Of a DNA stretch of 64,000 nt, positions 24,297 to 37,319 are shown piece by piece. This DNA comes from Adineta ricciae (lineage: Eukaryota > Rotifera > Eurotatoria > Adinetida > Adinetidae). The notes under the pieces were generated by a model. That model had not been told where the DNA came from. It was given only the letters and a program-made list of their open reading frames with translations, and did no database searches. The stretch spans positions 6,858 to 70,857 of the forward strand of contig CAJNOJ010000401.1 of the NCBI GenBank assembly GCA_905250025.1. The letters run 5' to 3'. The position numbers and the translations under genes are program-made. The stretch's first letter is position 1, and every line of letters starts with the position of its first letter.

Positions 24297-26432
24297 TCAA
24301 ATAAATCCGTTATTCTGCCAAATGTGATATGAAAAGGGAAAAGAATATACATTAGATAAAAGTAAATCACTATTACCATCAAATCTCGTAGATTATTAGA
24401 ATAAAGCTTCTCTTTATACATTGTATTAGTAATACCATTCGATCCTATATGTAATTTGGTAAGTGTCTTTAGGCACCAAATAAAAATCAACATATACATA
24501 AACTCCAAAATAAATTCACTTACGATGTTTTTCTCTAACGATACTCTGAAATATTCTACACCATCATTTCCAATTTGATTACAAGAAACATACATTTCTT
24601 TCAGTGTCTACACGTTATCACAGAATATATTCGTCAGTTGAAAACGAAGAAAAAATGACCTTGTTCATTTCCAGTGCATTGGCAAGATAGTGTGCTCCTT
24701 CTCTCAAGATTGTATTTCTAGTTAGATCCAGCACAATAAGTGTCTAATTATAGAACATCAGAATAAGACGTAAGGACAGAATCATGCTCACTGTGTTGTT
24801 CTGTAATGCATTGGCAATAGACTTTGCTCCACGAACTCGAATGTCATTCCTGCAAAGATTTAGTTTCGAAAGTGTCTCTGTCTGAACTAGTACATCAGCC
24901 ATTAGTTGTGCCCCATCATCACTAATCTGGTTATCTGTCAAATCAATGTCTAATAGTGTCTAGAGATTCACGACAAATCGAATAGGCACTAGTTCAAGAG
25001 ATGGGTGAGGATCACTTTGTTGATTTTCAACATATTTGCAAGATATTCAGTGCCTTGAACTCCAATTTGATCGTGTTTCACGACGAGTGTAGTTAGTGTC
25101 TGTTGAACGAAGAAAATCAGATGGAAATACCAACGATGAAAGAGAGAAATACTGTATTATCTTGTATGGCATCGGCAAGACTCTTTGCACCAGCTACTCC
25201 GATTCGAGCAGAGGATAGAATTAACGTTTTGAGTGTCTACAAGTGGTATACGTACGTAGTAGATTGTATACTTGCTAGTAGATATCAGAGTGTTACCCTG
25301 TTATCTCGCAATCCAGAAGCCAGATTCTGTGCACCATGATTGCCAATGACGTTTTTTCTTATGCACAATGTCGTCAATCTCTATATATATATGGATAATA
25401 ATGTGTATTAGGAAAAAGTACCGATAAATTCAATATACCATGTTATTTCTTAAAATATCACCAAAATGATCTAAATCATCGTTCGATGATTGATTCTGTC
25501 TCATATTCAATGTAGTAAGTGTCTGTATAATGCAGATTAGAGATATAATTCGATGCTTCTTGAATATTACTGGATGATTAGCAATGGTAGAAAAAAAATA
25601 TTCAATTGTTGTTTCAGCGATTGGCACCCATGTCATTGCTAACGTGATGAGTGTCTATATATATATATATATATATATATTGAAAGAAACATTTTCAGTA
25701 CTAGAAATTTACTCGATGAGTTTGTGATTCAATCACTTTCGCATAATATATGTGTCTTGTTCTGGAAGCTTTGTCTGAATCAAATGTTTTTATAGTCTGT
25801 AACGAAAAGTGAATATAAAGATCTGAGATATTTGATGTTTCAACACAAACCGTATTGCTTGCTATTCCATCCACGAGTATTCTTATTTCAGGTTTATCAG
25901 GGTGATTGGCATTTAGATGTAGCGCTTTGAATGTCTGTTTGAGAAACAAAGGATATGTACAAGTTCGAATAAAAAAATAGGAAAGAAAATTACGGTGTTT
26001 GCACATAATCGATTATGAATATATCGTGTGCTCTTTAGAGAAGTTGCATTTCCATAGCAAAATATTTCAGAAATCGTCTACACGAGAGCTTCTGACTTAT
26101 GTGAACATAGTCGACGAACAAAAGATTACCAGGTTTTTCTGGAGTGCTATGCACAGCGATTGTATGTCGCTCTTCTCTAGTTGGTTCTTCGATATATCTA
26201 AGGTAGTGAGTGTCTTTGTACGATGATGAAACAAATCAAAGATAAAGAAATTCAAGACAAGAACAGTACTAACTTTGTTGGTTTTTAACAGTTCAGTTAA
26301 ATAGGCAACTCCATCACATCCGATATAATTATAACTTAGATTTAACGTATGCAGTGTCTGTTAATAGAAAAGCAGGTGAATAGAAGAGAAATCATAAACA
26401 AATGATACTTACAGTATTGTGTTTCAAGGCTT
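24297..26432 (-). CDS. F-box/LRR gene, second copy, 3' half (exons 11-26)
   Basis: Exon-for-exon match, at roughly 95% by eye, to the 3' half of the gene at 27763-32518: the same order of 84-nt LRR exons, the same fused 168-nt exon (24786-24953 region), and the same terminal exons. It is cut inside exon 11 by the N at 26433. Together with 34958-37319 (exons 1-9) it would make one nearly complete second haplotype, lacking only exon 10 and part of 11. Silent and replacement differences are spread along it; I saw no frame-breaking change in the exons compared. Confidence 0.75.
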
Positions 26433-26433
26433 N
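26433..26433. other. Single-N contig join
   Basis: One N that cuts LRR exon 11 of the left-hand copy. Confidence 0.9.
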
Positions 26434-26482
26434 AGTGTTCTTTACACGCTGAAAACGGCGTTTTTACCGTGTAAAGAACACT
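26434..26482. repeat. 49-bp hairpin with 15-bp perfect inverted repeat
   Basis: AGTGTTCTTTACACG and CGTGTAAAGAACACT flank a 19-base loop that itself contains AAAAC/GTTTT. It lies at the left edge of the second copy of the locus, just before the duplicated sequence resumes at about 26529. Could be the end of a small transposon or a foldback at a contig tip. Confidence 0.6.
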
Positions 26483-27165
26483 TTTTGATCGTGGAAACGC
26501 GTTTTTCGAAAACCTTGTCTGCTTGGGCAAAGCTCGTCGCCCTTCATGTCAATATTAATTATAAAGTGATTGAGATATAATCAGACTGTTTCGATTTTAT
26601 TCTATCAATAGAATATAGTCGTTTGTTAAGTAATAATAGAATCATTGTATATGCTCAAATGAATCCGAGTATGTGTTGTTGAATGACGATTCTCAGTCCT
26701 ACGAATTCCTAAAAAAAGAAAATCATATAGGAATGTCGAATGGTATTTCAAACACACTAAATTATATCTAGATTATGTTTCTTCAGATCATCATTCTATC
26801 ACAACTTTTTATGTAAATTCAAGTAATTGATAATAGTTTTCTTACGAAAGACATAAATTATAGTTTTAATGTCAAGGAAGAAATCCATTAACGAATCTAA
26901 ATCGATGGTTGCTCCTCTCCACCCTACTTTTAAAAAACCAGTATCACAGAATTTTTTTCTGTAAAACTGTGTTGATTTTATGCATTGCGCAATTGCATTA
27001 TAATGATTCTGTTTACTTCCCTCGATTGTAGCCTCAAAAGTTCATAATACGTCGTTTGAGAGGGGTTTTGAAAGTGAAAGTTGGTTGAGAAAGGGGCTGA
27101 TGTAGGGTGGGAGTTAAAAGAACGTTGAACCCTGAGGTCAAAGGTTCATAGTAAAACTTCATCAT

Positions 27166-27441
27166 GAGTGGAAAAATGAGCAGGTGAAAGAAAGTTTTTC
27201 AAAAATCCATATGTGCAAGGAAATCGAAGCATTGGCGCGAGAAGTGAAAGAACCAAATGATCAGCTAGAGAAGAAGGGAACATTGGAAGCCCTCGAACAA
27301 TAGTGGGTGACGTTGGCTGAAGTCTAGATGACATGTCAGACAAGTCGGAGTGAATTGCTGACTGAAGAACGAAAGTGCGTCGATGTAATCAATAATAATA
27401 AAATGGATTTGATTCACCCTGACTCGGAGCTTGACCAGACT
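27166..27441 (+). pseudogene. Coiled-coil gene remnant (copy 2)
   Basis: Same frame and same internal TAG as 23700-23972, with a few substitutions; the terminal stop of copy 1 is changed here (GACCAG instead of GACTAG). Not expected to make the full protein. Confidence 0.4.
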
Positions 27442-27762
27442 GAAAATTCCGTTTAAATATATATTGGTTTAATCCGAACACAAAACTTTTTTCTACTTTT
27501 GCATATCAATACAGCTTGCTTCGAACTATAATAAACTCTCTTCATAAACAGAGTAATTACCAGTAATGTTCATCAATCTCCAGTTCAGCAATACTTAGGT
27601 TTCCCTCTGGAGTATAGGATTCTTATTGACTAACGTATTACAAAATATATTTTTGCATTTCTATCCAATCAAAAGAAATATGACAATTTATTCAAGTATA
27701 AATCAAGTTCATCCATTAGCGCAGTCGCTTTCATTTCAAATATGAAGAAAGAAATATTGCTA

Positions 27763-30700
27763 TCAAATAAATCCGTTATTCTGCCAAATATGATATGAAA
27801 AGGAAAAAGAATATACATTAGATAAAAGTAAATCACTATTACCATCAAATCTCGTAGATTATTAGAATAAAGCTTCTCTTTATGCATTGTATTAGTAATA
27901 TCATTCGATCCTATATGTAATTTGGTAAGTGTCTTTAGGCACAAAATTTTAAAAGAATCAACATATACATAAACTCGAAAATAAATTCACTTACGATGTT
28001 TTTCTCTAACGATACTCTGAAATATTCTACGCCACCATCTCCAATTTGATTACAAGAAACATACATTTCTTTCAGTGTCTACACGTTATCACAGAATATA
28101 TTCGTCAGTTGAAAAGGAAGAAAAAATGACCTTGTTCATTTCCAGTGCATTGGCAAGATAGTGTGCTCCTTCTCTCAAGATTGTATTTCTAGTTAGATCC
28201 AACACAATAAGTGTCTAATTATTGAACATCAGAATAAGAGATAAGGACAGAATCATGCTCACTGTGTTGTTCTGTAATGCATTGGCAATAGACTTTGCTC
28301 CACGAACTCTAATGTCATTCCTGCAAAGATTTAGTTTCGAAAGTGTCTCTGTCTGAAGTAGTACATCAGCCATCAGTTGTGCCCCATCATCACTAATCTG
28401 GTTATCTGTCAAATCAATGTCTACTAGTGTCTAGAGATTCACGACAAATCGAATAGGCACTAGTTCAAGAGATGGGTGAGGATCACTTTGTTGACTTTCA
28501 ACATATTTGCAAGATATTCAGTGCCTTGAACTCCAATTTGATCGTGTTTCACGACGAATGTAGTTAGCGTCTGTTGAACAAATAAAATCAGATAGAAATA
28601 CCAACGATGAAAGAGAGAAATACTGTATTATCTTGTATAGCATCGGCAAGACTCTTTGCACCAGCTACTCCGATTCGAGCAGAGGATAGAATCAACGTTT
28701 TGAGTGTCTACAAGTGGTACATGTACGTAGTAGATTGTATACTTGCTAGTAGATATTAGAGTGTTACCCTGTTATCTCGTAATCCAGAAGCCAGATTCTG
28801 TGCGCCATGATTACCAATGACATTTTTTCTTATGCACAATGTCGTCAATCTCTATATATATATATGGATAATAACGTGTATTAGGAAAAAGTAACGATAA
28901 ATTCAATATACCATGTTATTCCTTACAATATCACCAAAATGATCTAAATCAGCGTCCGATGATTGATTCTGTCTCATATTCAATGTGGTAAGTGTCTGTG
29001 TAATGCAGATTAGAGATATAATTCTATGCTTCTTGAACATTACTGGATGATTAGCAATGGTAGAAAAAAAATATTCAGTCGTCGTTTCAGCGATTGGCAC
29101 CCATGTCATTGCTAACGTGAAGAGTGTCTATATATACATATATATTGAAAGAAACATTTTCAGTAGTAGAAATTTACTCGATGAGTTTGTGATTCAATCA
29201 CTTTCACATAATATGTGTGTCTTGTTCTGGAAACTTTGTCTGAATCAAATGTTTTTATAGTCTGTAACGAAAAGTGAATATAAAGATCTGAGATATTTGA
29301 TGCTTCAACACAAACCGTGTTGCTTTCTAATCCATCCACGAGTATTCTTATTTCAGGTTTATCAGGGTGATTGGCATTTAGATGTAGTGCTTTGAATGTC
29401 TGTTTGAGAAACGAAGGATATGTACAAGTTCGAATAAAAGAATAGAAAAGAAAATTACGGTATTTGCACATAACCGATTATGAATATATCGTGTGCTCTT
29501 TAGAGAAGTTGCATTTCCATAGCAAAATATTTCAGAAATCGTCTACACAAGAGCTTCTGACTTATGTGAACATAGTCGACGAACAAAAGATTACCAGGTT
29601 TATCTGGAGTGCTATGCACAGCGATTGTATGTCGTACTTCTCTAGTTGGTTCTTCGATATATCTAAGGTAGTGAGCGTCTTTGTACGATGATGAAACAAA
29701 TCAAAGATAAAGAAATTCAAGACAAGAACAGTACTAACTTTGTTGGTTTTTAACAGTTCAGTTAAATAGGCAACTCCATCACATCCGATATAATTATAAC
29801 TTAGATTCAACGTACGCAGTGTCTGTTAATAGAAAAGCAGGTGAATCGAAGAGAAATCATAAACAAAAGATACTTACAGTATTGTGTTTCAAGGCTTGCA
29901 CAAGGTATTGAACACTAACTGCGTCGAGCCAGCTATTACTAAGATTCAATGTGATCAGCACCTATAGACCAATGAGAAAAAAATATGCAATAATCATAAC
30001 AAAAGTAGTTTTGCTTACTGTATTTTCCCGTAAAATATTAGCGAGATGGATTATTTCTGGTGTAATAATACTATTATAACGTAGATCGAGTTCTTCGATT
30101 GTCTTAATGTATAATAAATGATTGAGAAGATTAGAATGATGAGAAAATATGAATACTGTATTTTTCTGTAAAGCATCAGCAATATATTCGGCGGCCACAT
30201 GGTTAAAATGAATTTTGTTCAACGAGAATTTCGTTAATGACTAACAAGAAAAGAAACCATGCGTAAAGATCAGAAAGAGAAATTCGAACATCACCTGATC
30301 ATTTTTTATTCTGCTCACCGCTTTAACAACTAAATGACAAGAATCTCTATTTTCCTCTAAGGATACTTTGACTGGAGACGATTGTAAAGATTCAAAGAAA
30401 TATTGTGCCCCAGGAATACCAATTTCATTGCGAGTGAGATCGAGCTTTGCCAGAGTCTAACGAGCAAAATGACTAGGCAAAAAATAAGAACAAGAATTAC
30501 TTTATTGTGTCGCAATGCTAAAGCGAGATCTCGTGCACCATCATCTCCAATTGCGTTACTTGCAAGACTAATAATCTTGAGTCCCTAGACATAATGAAAA
30601 AGCAATTTTGTCTAGAACGAAGTCGAAAAAACATAGATGATCACATTGATTTTGTTTTGTAACACTTGTGCTAACGACTTTACGCCGGCATCTCCAATCC

Positions 30701-32518
30701 CGATGTTACAAAGATAAAGCTCTTCCAGTGTCTGAGAAAGAGGTAGAAAATCTACAAGTGACACATTGATAGAACACAAAAATGAATGAAGATCACCATA
30801 TTCTTTTGTAGCCCTTCGGACAACGAACACAATCCGTTGTCTCCTAATCCGTTACATCCAATATTCAGTATAGTGAGTGTCTACATACGAGGACACAAAT
30901 GATAAGAAAAACTAAAAATGATAATAACTTTGTTAGTCTCCAACATATGAGCTATATGACAAGCTTCTTGCGCTTTAATATTAAATTCTTGAAGATTCAC
31001 TGATGTCACTGTCTGTTAATATTGAAAGTAGATGATGTTACAAATCTCACAGGAGAATGAAATTTACGGTATTATTTTGTAATGCATCAATAATACGTTG
31101 TACACTAACATTTTTTATCCAATTTCTGTTTAAATACATCATGACAATTGGCTAAATTTCAAAGAAAAACTATATGAACATATCATGAAGACAAAGAGTT
31201 CAAGTTTACATGATTATTTTCCAACACAGGGACGAGATATTGTATATCTTCTTCATGGACGTACCCGTGAGAGATATCTAATTTGATGAGTGTCTACATA
31301 ACATGAGGGCAAAAGTATGAAAGTGAATTCATAATGTTGTATCAAACGAAATATTTTGTCTTTTCATTATAAAAATGATGAAGATAGACTTACATTAGTG
31401 AACTTGTGATTAGATAATCGTTGAATTGAATGATAGTTATTGTTTTTAGCTGAGATTGCATAACACACGCCTCCACAATGGTAAAAATGAAAACTTATTG
31501 GTATTGTATAAAGTAAAATAGTTGAACGTCCGAAGACATATTCACAACCAATAAACCAACGTTTTTCATTCACCCAAAATGGTTCTAGAAATGGATCAAG
31601 AATTGATTGAAGCTTAATTTTATCATCTGGTGCAATTTTGTAGGAGACTAAAAATTCACATGTGTCAAGGAAATTCAATTCAGTGCGGATAAATTTTTCC
31701 CAATCATAAAGATCAACAACCGAGTTGAATATCTTTTTCCAATAACGTAACTTAAGATGACGAAGTTTAGGTGTTGCTAAAATTAATGATCTAAGGCATT
31801 CTATCGGCACTGAACACTCAGTAATGATCAAACATGTTAATGGTGAAATGAATGAGATGTTAGATGATGGTGTACACATTTGTTCAGTGTTCATAATACA
31901 TTCCTCCAGTTCGAGTATTTTTAGACAAGGTAATTGATGAAGAAGAAAACGATATTCACTATAAAGACATTTTCTCAATTTCAAATACGTTAATTTGCAT
32001 GGAATAGGCCATGACATATTTTCAGCATTGTATTCTAACCATTTACAGTACAATTTTTGAACATTTAATCTCGTTAACATTGATGAAAGCATAGAAAATA
32101 TTGCGTAATTTGGTCTATTGATGAAATCGATTTTGAGTGAGATCAGTTCTATGGAATTTTCATTCGTGAAAAGATTTTTCGAATATTCGTCTTTCACTTC
32201 AGGAATTCCCAAATATCGAAGTCGTGTAAATCGAGTCTTATATTTATGAACCAAGCTATTAAATGTCTCATACCATCTTTCCATCAAGTCCATATGCAAA
32301 GAAATGATAGAATGGTTTGGCACAATACGAAGTAGATGTTCCACAGACGTTATATTTCTCTCAGTAAAGTTAAGATGAAACCGATTATATCGATAAACAA
32401 TAGTACGAAGTCTTTTGCAAACACGACCAAGTGTAAGTAGAATCGTTTCGATATCACAATAATCAAATATATGATGAAGTATTTCGGTAGGTAGATTGAT
32501 TAAATATGTGTTTTCCAT
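27763..32518 (-). CDS. F-box protein with 25 ribonuclease-inhibitor-type LRRs, one per exon
   Basis: Twenty-six exons, all phase 0. Exon 1 (31394-32518, 375 codons) starts with an F-box (LPTEILHHIFDYCDIETILLTLGRVCKRL, residues 8-36) and degenerate LRRs. Then 31210-31293, 31068-31151, 30929-31012, 30797-30880, 30645-30731 (87 nt), 30501-30584, 30295-30456 (162 nt), 30157-30240, 30019-30102, 29878-29961, 29739-29822, 29595-29678, 29459-29542, 29316-29399, 29178-29261, 29044-29127, 28912-28995, 28768-28851, 28624-28707, 28487-28570, 28263-28430 (two fused repeats), 28131-28214, 27995-28078, 27843-27932, 27763-27780; total 1,109 aa. Twenty exons are exactly 84 nt, each encoding one 28-residue repeat of the form TLxxLxLxxNxI...ALxxNT. 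F-boxes dock to SKP1 in SCF ubiquitin ligases and LRRs pick the substrate; that is family knowledge. Last small exon is the least certain. Confidence 0.85.
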
Positions 32519-34171
32519 CTGAAATAATAAAACTACTGTAGAAAAAAATATTCTGAGAGTGACTGCGTCGACTAAGATCTTCTAACAACTGTTTGTCGTA
32601 TCTTCTGTATACAAATAACAATGTGTTTTTTCTCGTTCTTCATCATATTCTTTATTCTTCTATTACACTTTATTTTATATCAAAATTGTTTTTAACTAAC
32701 GCTGTCGGTTTTATCTTTCGAGCCTATTCATCACTTGGGTGCTGACGACTCTGGAAAAATAGGTGTTACAAACAGAATGAAAATGATTATTTGAATACCG
32801 GTTTAGGTTTCAGAACTTGTTGACTAGAGTTGAAGGACAGATGTAAGGCATCGACGCATCTAGTCGAGACGTTACCTGTCTTTCGTCAATGCAGCGAGAT
32901 CAAACATCAGTATTATTGCACGCTATGTGCTGAGTGTTCTCGAATTCTCTCTCATAGATAGATTGATTCATGCGAGTCCTTCACGTTACGAACAGTAGAC
33001 TACGACAGAGATAAAGGAGCTGCTAGAGAGAACCGGCTAACACAAATTAAACCCTGGATTTTCTTCTATTTTACGTTTCGATTTCGTTTTCTTTGGTCGA
33101 AATTATCTCGACATCGATTTTTCGATATTTTTTCTTTCGGCCTTTTCATGGCCATTCGCCCAGTGATGTGAATGATTTGACCAGTTTCATAGTTTCTCAA
33201 TGTGATACACTTAATCTGTGGTTCCCAAAGCCACGAAGTTTCATCGTCGGATTTTATTGATTATGGGAAGAAATCATTTGCAAGTAGAGAACTGAATGTG
33301 TTAAAGATGTGTTTATTATCAGTCATTTCTTGAATCTGGTCTAGAAAATGAAATGCTCTGACCCTCGTGTTGATGATGGAAATATTTTCTTCATATTCAC
33401 ATCTTCATCATACGTGAACATGTACATCAAATGAAAAATTGAATGTAGTGAAAGTCGAAACTTGCTCTTTTATATCATTGAATTCTCTATTCTCCAATTG
33501 TGTAATCTTTCTTGAGGATCTAGATATGATGATGAAGAAGAATAGCGACACTCACAGTGTAGCAAATCCAAATAATATTCACATTCAACTTGAGTCAACA
33601 CTTCAAGATTTTCCCTTCTCAGTGAAATCGCACATGTGCAATAACCGACCCTCATTCTTTTTTGTTTCTTCTCTGCTTGGCAACTGATGGAATGTTATTT
33701 GATGGATATGACGTGGCGTCTGGGTATTTTTGTGCTAATAAAGTAAGTATTGTTTTTAAAAGATTCATTCTTTCATTCGTTAACAATGTTGGAATAAGGA
33801 GAGTGTGGAATATTTTTCTTAAACGTATTTGTAATGCCATCACGTAAAACAAATCTGTAGATCATTCATGTAGGATATCTTGGACACGGATTCGCACATG
33901 AGTGTACTCCAACTCTGATCACATTTGTTCCAGGTGAGAATCGGTAGAGTTCGTCGAGTTGCATCTGGAATAAGTGTTGGAATGGTAGCCAGAAGTGAAG
34001 AAACGAATCCGTGTTCAAGATATTCTACATGATCATTCGCTGTTCTTTTTCATAACGATTGACAAATGTTTAATAATCTCAGTTGAATATCTTCTCTCTT
34101 TAGTATTAATTTGTACTCTCGTATGGTGTGGAATCAGTGAATAAGAAACGTGTCATTTTGATTATACATCA
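32519..34171. other. Shared divergent promoter region, F-box/LRR and coiled-coil genes
   Basis: The two genes point away from each other over 1.65 kb, conserved in both copies (37320-38910). No gene; one inverted-repeat element is listed separately. Short frames here are not matched by conserved starts and are interrupted in the other copy. Confidence 0.5.
33860..34034. mobile_element. Small inverted-repeat element (copy 1)
   Basis: About 30-base imperfect terminal inverted repeats: GATCATTCATGTAGGATATC... on the left and ...GATATTCTACATGATC on the right, enclosing a core with GAATCGGTAGAGTTCGTCGA. A related core (ATCGATAGAACTCGTCGA) occurs at about 57490 within the SLC43-like gene. About 175 bases, no coding capacity. 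Confidence 0.6.
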
Positions 34172-34934
34172 ATGGAATCAAACGGTACACATTCTCATAA
34201 ACGAAAATTAGCCGCTGAAATCAGTTCATCTATCGATCACGATCAAATGTTGAGATATCAAGAACTTGAAACGCATGTCAAAAATATTCTTGAAGAACTT
34301 CAAATAATCAAAAACGAAAATCGAACTCTGAAATCACAGATTGATAAACTTCAACAACAATATGATCAACTAGCATCACAAAATCAGAAAGAGAATTCCG
34401 AATGGAATCAATATTCTCATAAAATACATTCTGAGAATTCTGAATACGACACATTGGTCAAACAATTTGAAGAACGTTGTGATTTAGTTGAATCAAGCAA
34501 CCAAACTCTCACGGAAAGACTCGATAGTTGTCAGCAAACATTTGAAAATCAACTCACCAATCTTCAACAACAATTGAATAACTTTGGAATTCAAGATACA
34601 AAGTCTATTCAACAACAATCCGTAGACAAGGAAATGTCTTCATTTGATGAAAACAATGATGGTGGTGCGATTATTGAAGAAGCTCTGTGCACACCTTGTG
34701 AATCACAAATTTCATTATCCACTGATGAAATTCAATATGGATTATTCGATATTTGTGAGAAGTATAAGGTTATTGTCTTGAAAGAGAAAGATAAATTAAA
34801 ATTATTTGACTATTATGAACAAACAGATGAACGTTCATGGGGAGAAGTTGGAAATAAAAATTTTGCCACGTGCATTCATTGGTGTTCGTTTCTTGATAAA
34901 TTCTTAATTCTATACAGATTTGGTTTATATAGCT
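34172..34934 (+). CDS. Coiled-coil protein, copy 1, cut at contig join
   Basis: Same gene as 38911-40605; 254 codons before the N at 34935, after which the sequence jumps to the LRR locus. The last 211 bases are identical to 39676-39886, so this haplotype continues into the contig that starts at 39675. Features are described under the fuller copy. Confidence 0.7.
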
Positions 34935-34935
34935 N
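34935..34935. other. Single-N contig join
   Basis: One N. The sequence after it repeats that from about 30136. Confidence 0.9.
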
Positions 34936-34957
34936 AATGATGAGAAAATATGAATAC

Positions 34958-37319
34958 TGTATTTTTCTGTAAAGCATCAGCAATATATTCGGCGGCCACA
35001 TGGTTAAAATGAATTTTGTTCAACGAGAATTTCGTTAATGACTAACAAGAAAAGAAGCCATGCATAAATATCAGAAAGAGAAATTCTAAGATCACCTGAT
35101 CATTTTTTATTTTGCTCACCACTTTAACAACTAAATGACAAGAATCTCTATTTTCTTCTAAGAATACTTTGACTTGAGACGATTGTAAAGATTCAAAGAA
35201 ATATTGTGCCCCAGGAATACCAATTTTATTGCGAGTGAGATCGAGCTTTGTCAGAGTCTAAAGAGCAAAATGACTAGGCAAAAAGTAGAACAAGAATTAC
35301 TTTATTGTGTCGCAATGCTAAAGCGAGATCTCGTGCACCATCATCTCCAATTTCGTTACTTGCAAGACTAATAATCTTGAGTCCCTAGACATAACGAAAA
35401 AGCAATTTTGTCTAGAACAAAGTCGAAAAAACATAGATGATCACATTGATTTTGTTTTGTAACACTTGTGCTAAAGACTTTACGCCAGCATCTCCAATCC
35501 TGGTGTTATCAAGATAAAGCTCTTCCAGTGTCTGAGAAAGAGGTAGAAAATCTACAAGTGACACATTGATAGAACACAAAAACGAATGAAAATCACCATA
35601 TTCTTTTGTAGCCCTTCGGACAACGAACACAATCCGTTGTCTCCTAATCCGTTACATCCAATGTTCAGCACAGTGAGTGTCTACATACGAGGACACAAAT
35701 GATAAGAAAAAATACAAATGATAATAACTTTGTTAGTCTCCAACATATGAGCTATATGACAAGCTTCTTGCGCTTTAATATTAAATTCTTGAAGATTCAC
35801 TGACGTCACTGTCTGTTAATATTGAAAGTAGATGATGTTACAAATCTTACAAGAGAATGAAATTTACGGTATTATTTTGTAATGCATCAATAATACGTTG
35901 TACACTAGCATTTTTTATCCAATTTCTGTTTAAATACATCATGACAATTGGCTAAATTTCGAAGAAAAACTGCATGAAAATATCATGAAGACAAAGAGTT
36001 CAAAGTTTACATGATTATTTTCCAACACAGGAACGAGATATTGCACATCTTCTTCATGGGCGTACCCGTGAGAGATATCTAATTTGATGAGTGTCTAGAT
36101 GACACGACGGCAAAAGTATGAAAATGAATTCATAATTTTGTATCAAACGAAATATTTTGTCTTTTCATTATAAAAATGATGAAGATAGACTTACATTAGT
36201 GAACTTGTGCTTAGATAATCGCTGAATTGAATGATAGCTATTGGTTTTAGCTGAGATTGCATAACACACGCCTCCACAATGGTAAAAATGAAAACTTATT
36301 GGTATTGTATAAAGTAAAATAGTTGAACGTCCGAAGACATATTCACAACCAATAAACCAACGTTTTTCATTCACCCAAAATGGTTCTAGAAATGGATCAA
36401 GAATTGATTGAAGCTTAATTTTATCATCTGGTGCAATTTTGTAGGAGACTAAAAATTCACATGTGTCAAGGAAATTCAATTCAGTGCGGATAAATTTTTC
36501 CCAATTATAAAGATCAACAACCGAGTTGAATATGTTTTGCCAATAACGTAACTTAAGATGACGAAGTTTAGGTATTGCTAAAATTAATGATCTCAGGCAT
36601 TCTATCGGCACTGAACACTCAGTAATGATCAAACATGTTAATGGTGAAATGAATGAAATGTTAGATGATGGTGTACACATTTGTTCAGTGTTCATAATAC
36701 ATTCCTCCAGTTCGAGTATTTTTAGACAAGGTAATTGCTGAAGAAGAAAACGATATTCACTATAAAGACATTTTCTCAATTTTAAATACGTTAATTTGCA
36801 TGGAATAGGCCATGACATATTGTCAGCTTTGTATTCTAACCATTTACAGTACAATTTTTGAACATTTAATCTCGTCAACATTGATGAAAGCTTAGAAAAT
36901 ATTGCGTAATTTGGTCTACTGATGAAATCGATTTCGAGTGAGATCAGTTCTATGGAATTTTCATTCGTGAAAAGATTTTTCGAATGTTCGTCTTTCACTT
37001 CAGGAATTCCCAAATATCGAAGCCGTGTAAATCGAGTCTTATATTTATGAACCAAGTTGTTAAATGTCTCATACCATCTGTTCATCAAGTCCATATGCAA
37101 AGAAATGATAGAATGGTTTGGCACAATACGAAGTAGATGTCCCATAGACGTTATATTTCTCTCAGTAAAGTGAAGATGAAACCGATTATATCGATAAACA
37201 ATAGTATGAAGTCTTTTGCAAACACGACCAAGTGTGAGTAGAATCGTTTCGATATCACAATAATCAAATATATGATGAAGTATTTCGGTAGGTAGATTGA
37301 TTAAATATGTGTTTTCCAT
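34958..37319 (-). CDS. F-box/LRR gene, second copy, 5' half (exons 1-9)
   Basis: Exon 1 (36195-37319) encodes the same 375-residue F-box portion with about 20 replacements; the following LRR exons match exons 2-9 of the complete gene, ending with 34958-35041. No stop or frameshift was seen. One LRR exon (about 35445-35531) differs by three replacements within four positions (LYLCNIGIG versus LYLDNTRIG). The remaining exons of this haplotype are at 24297-26432. Confidence 0.75.

Noticed and set aside
24786..24953. A separate LRR protein starting at an internal Met
   Set aside because: It is an internal two-repeat exon of the F-box/LRR gene with normal splice sites on both sides.
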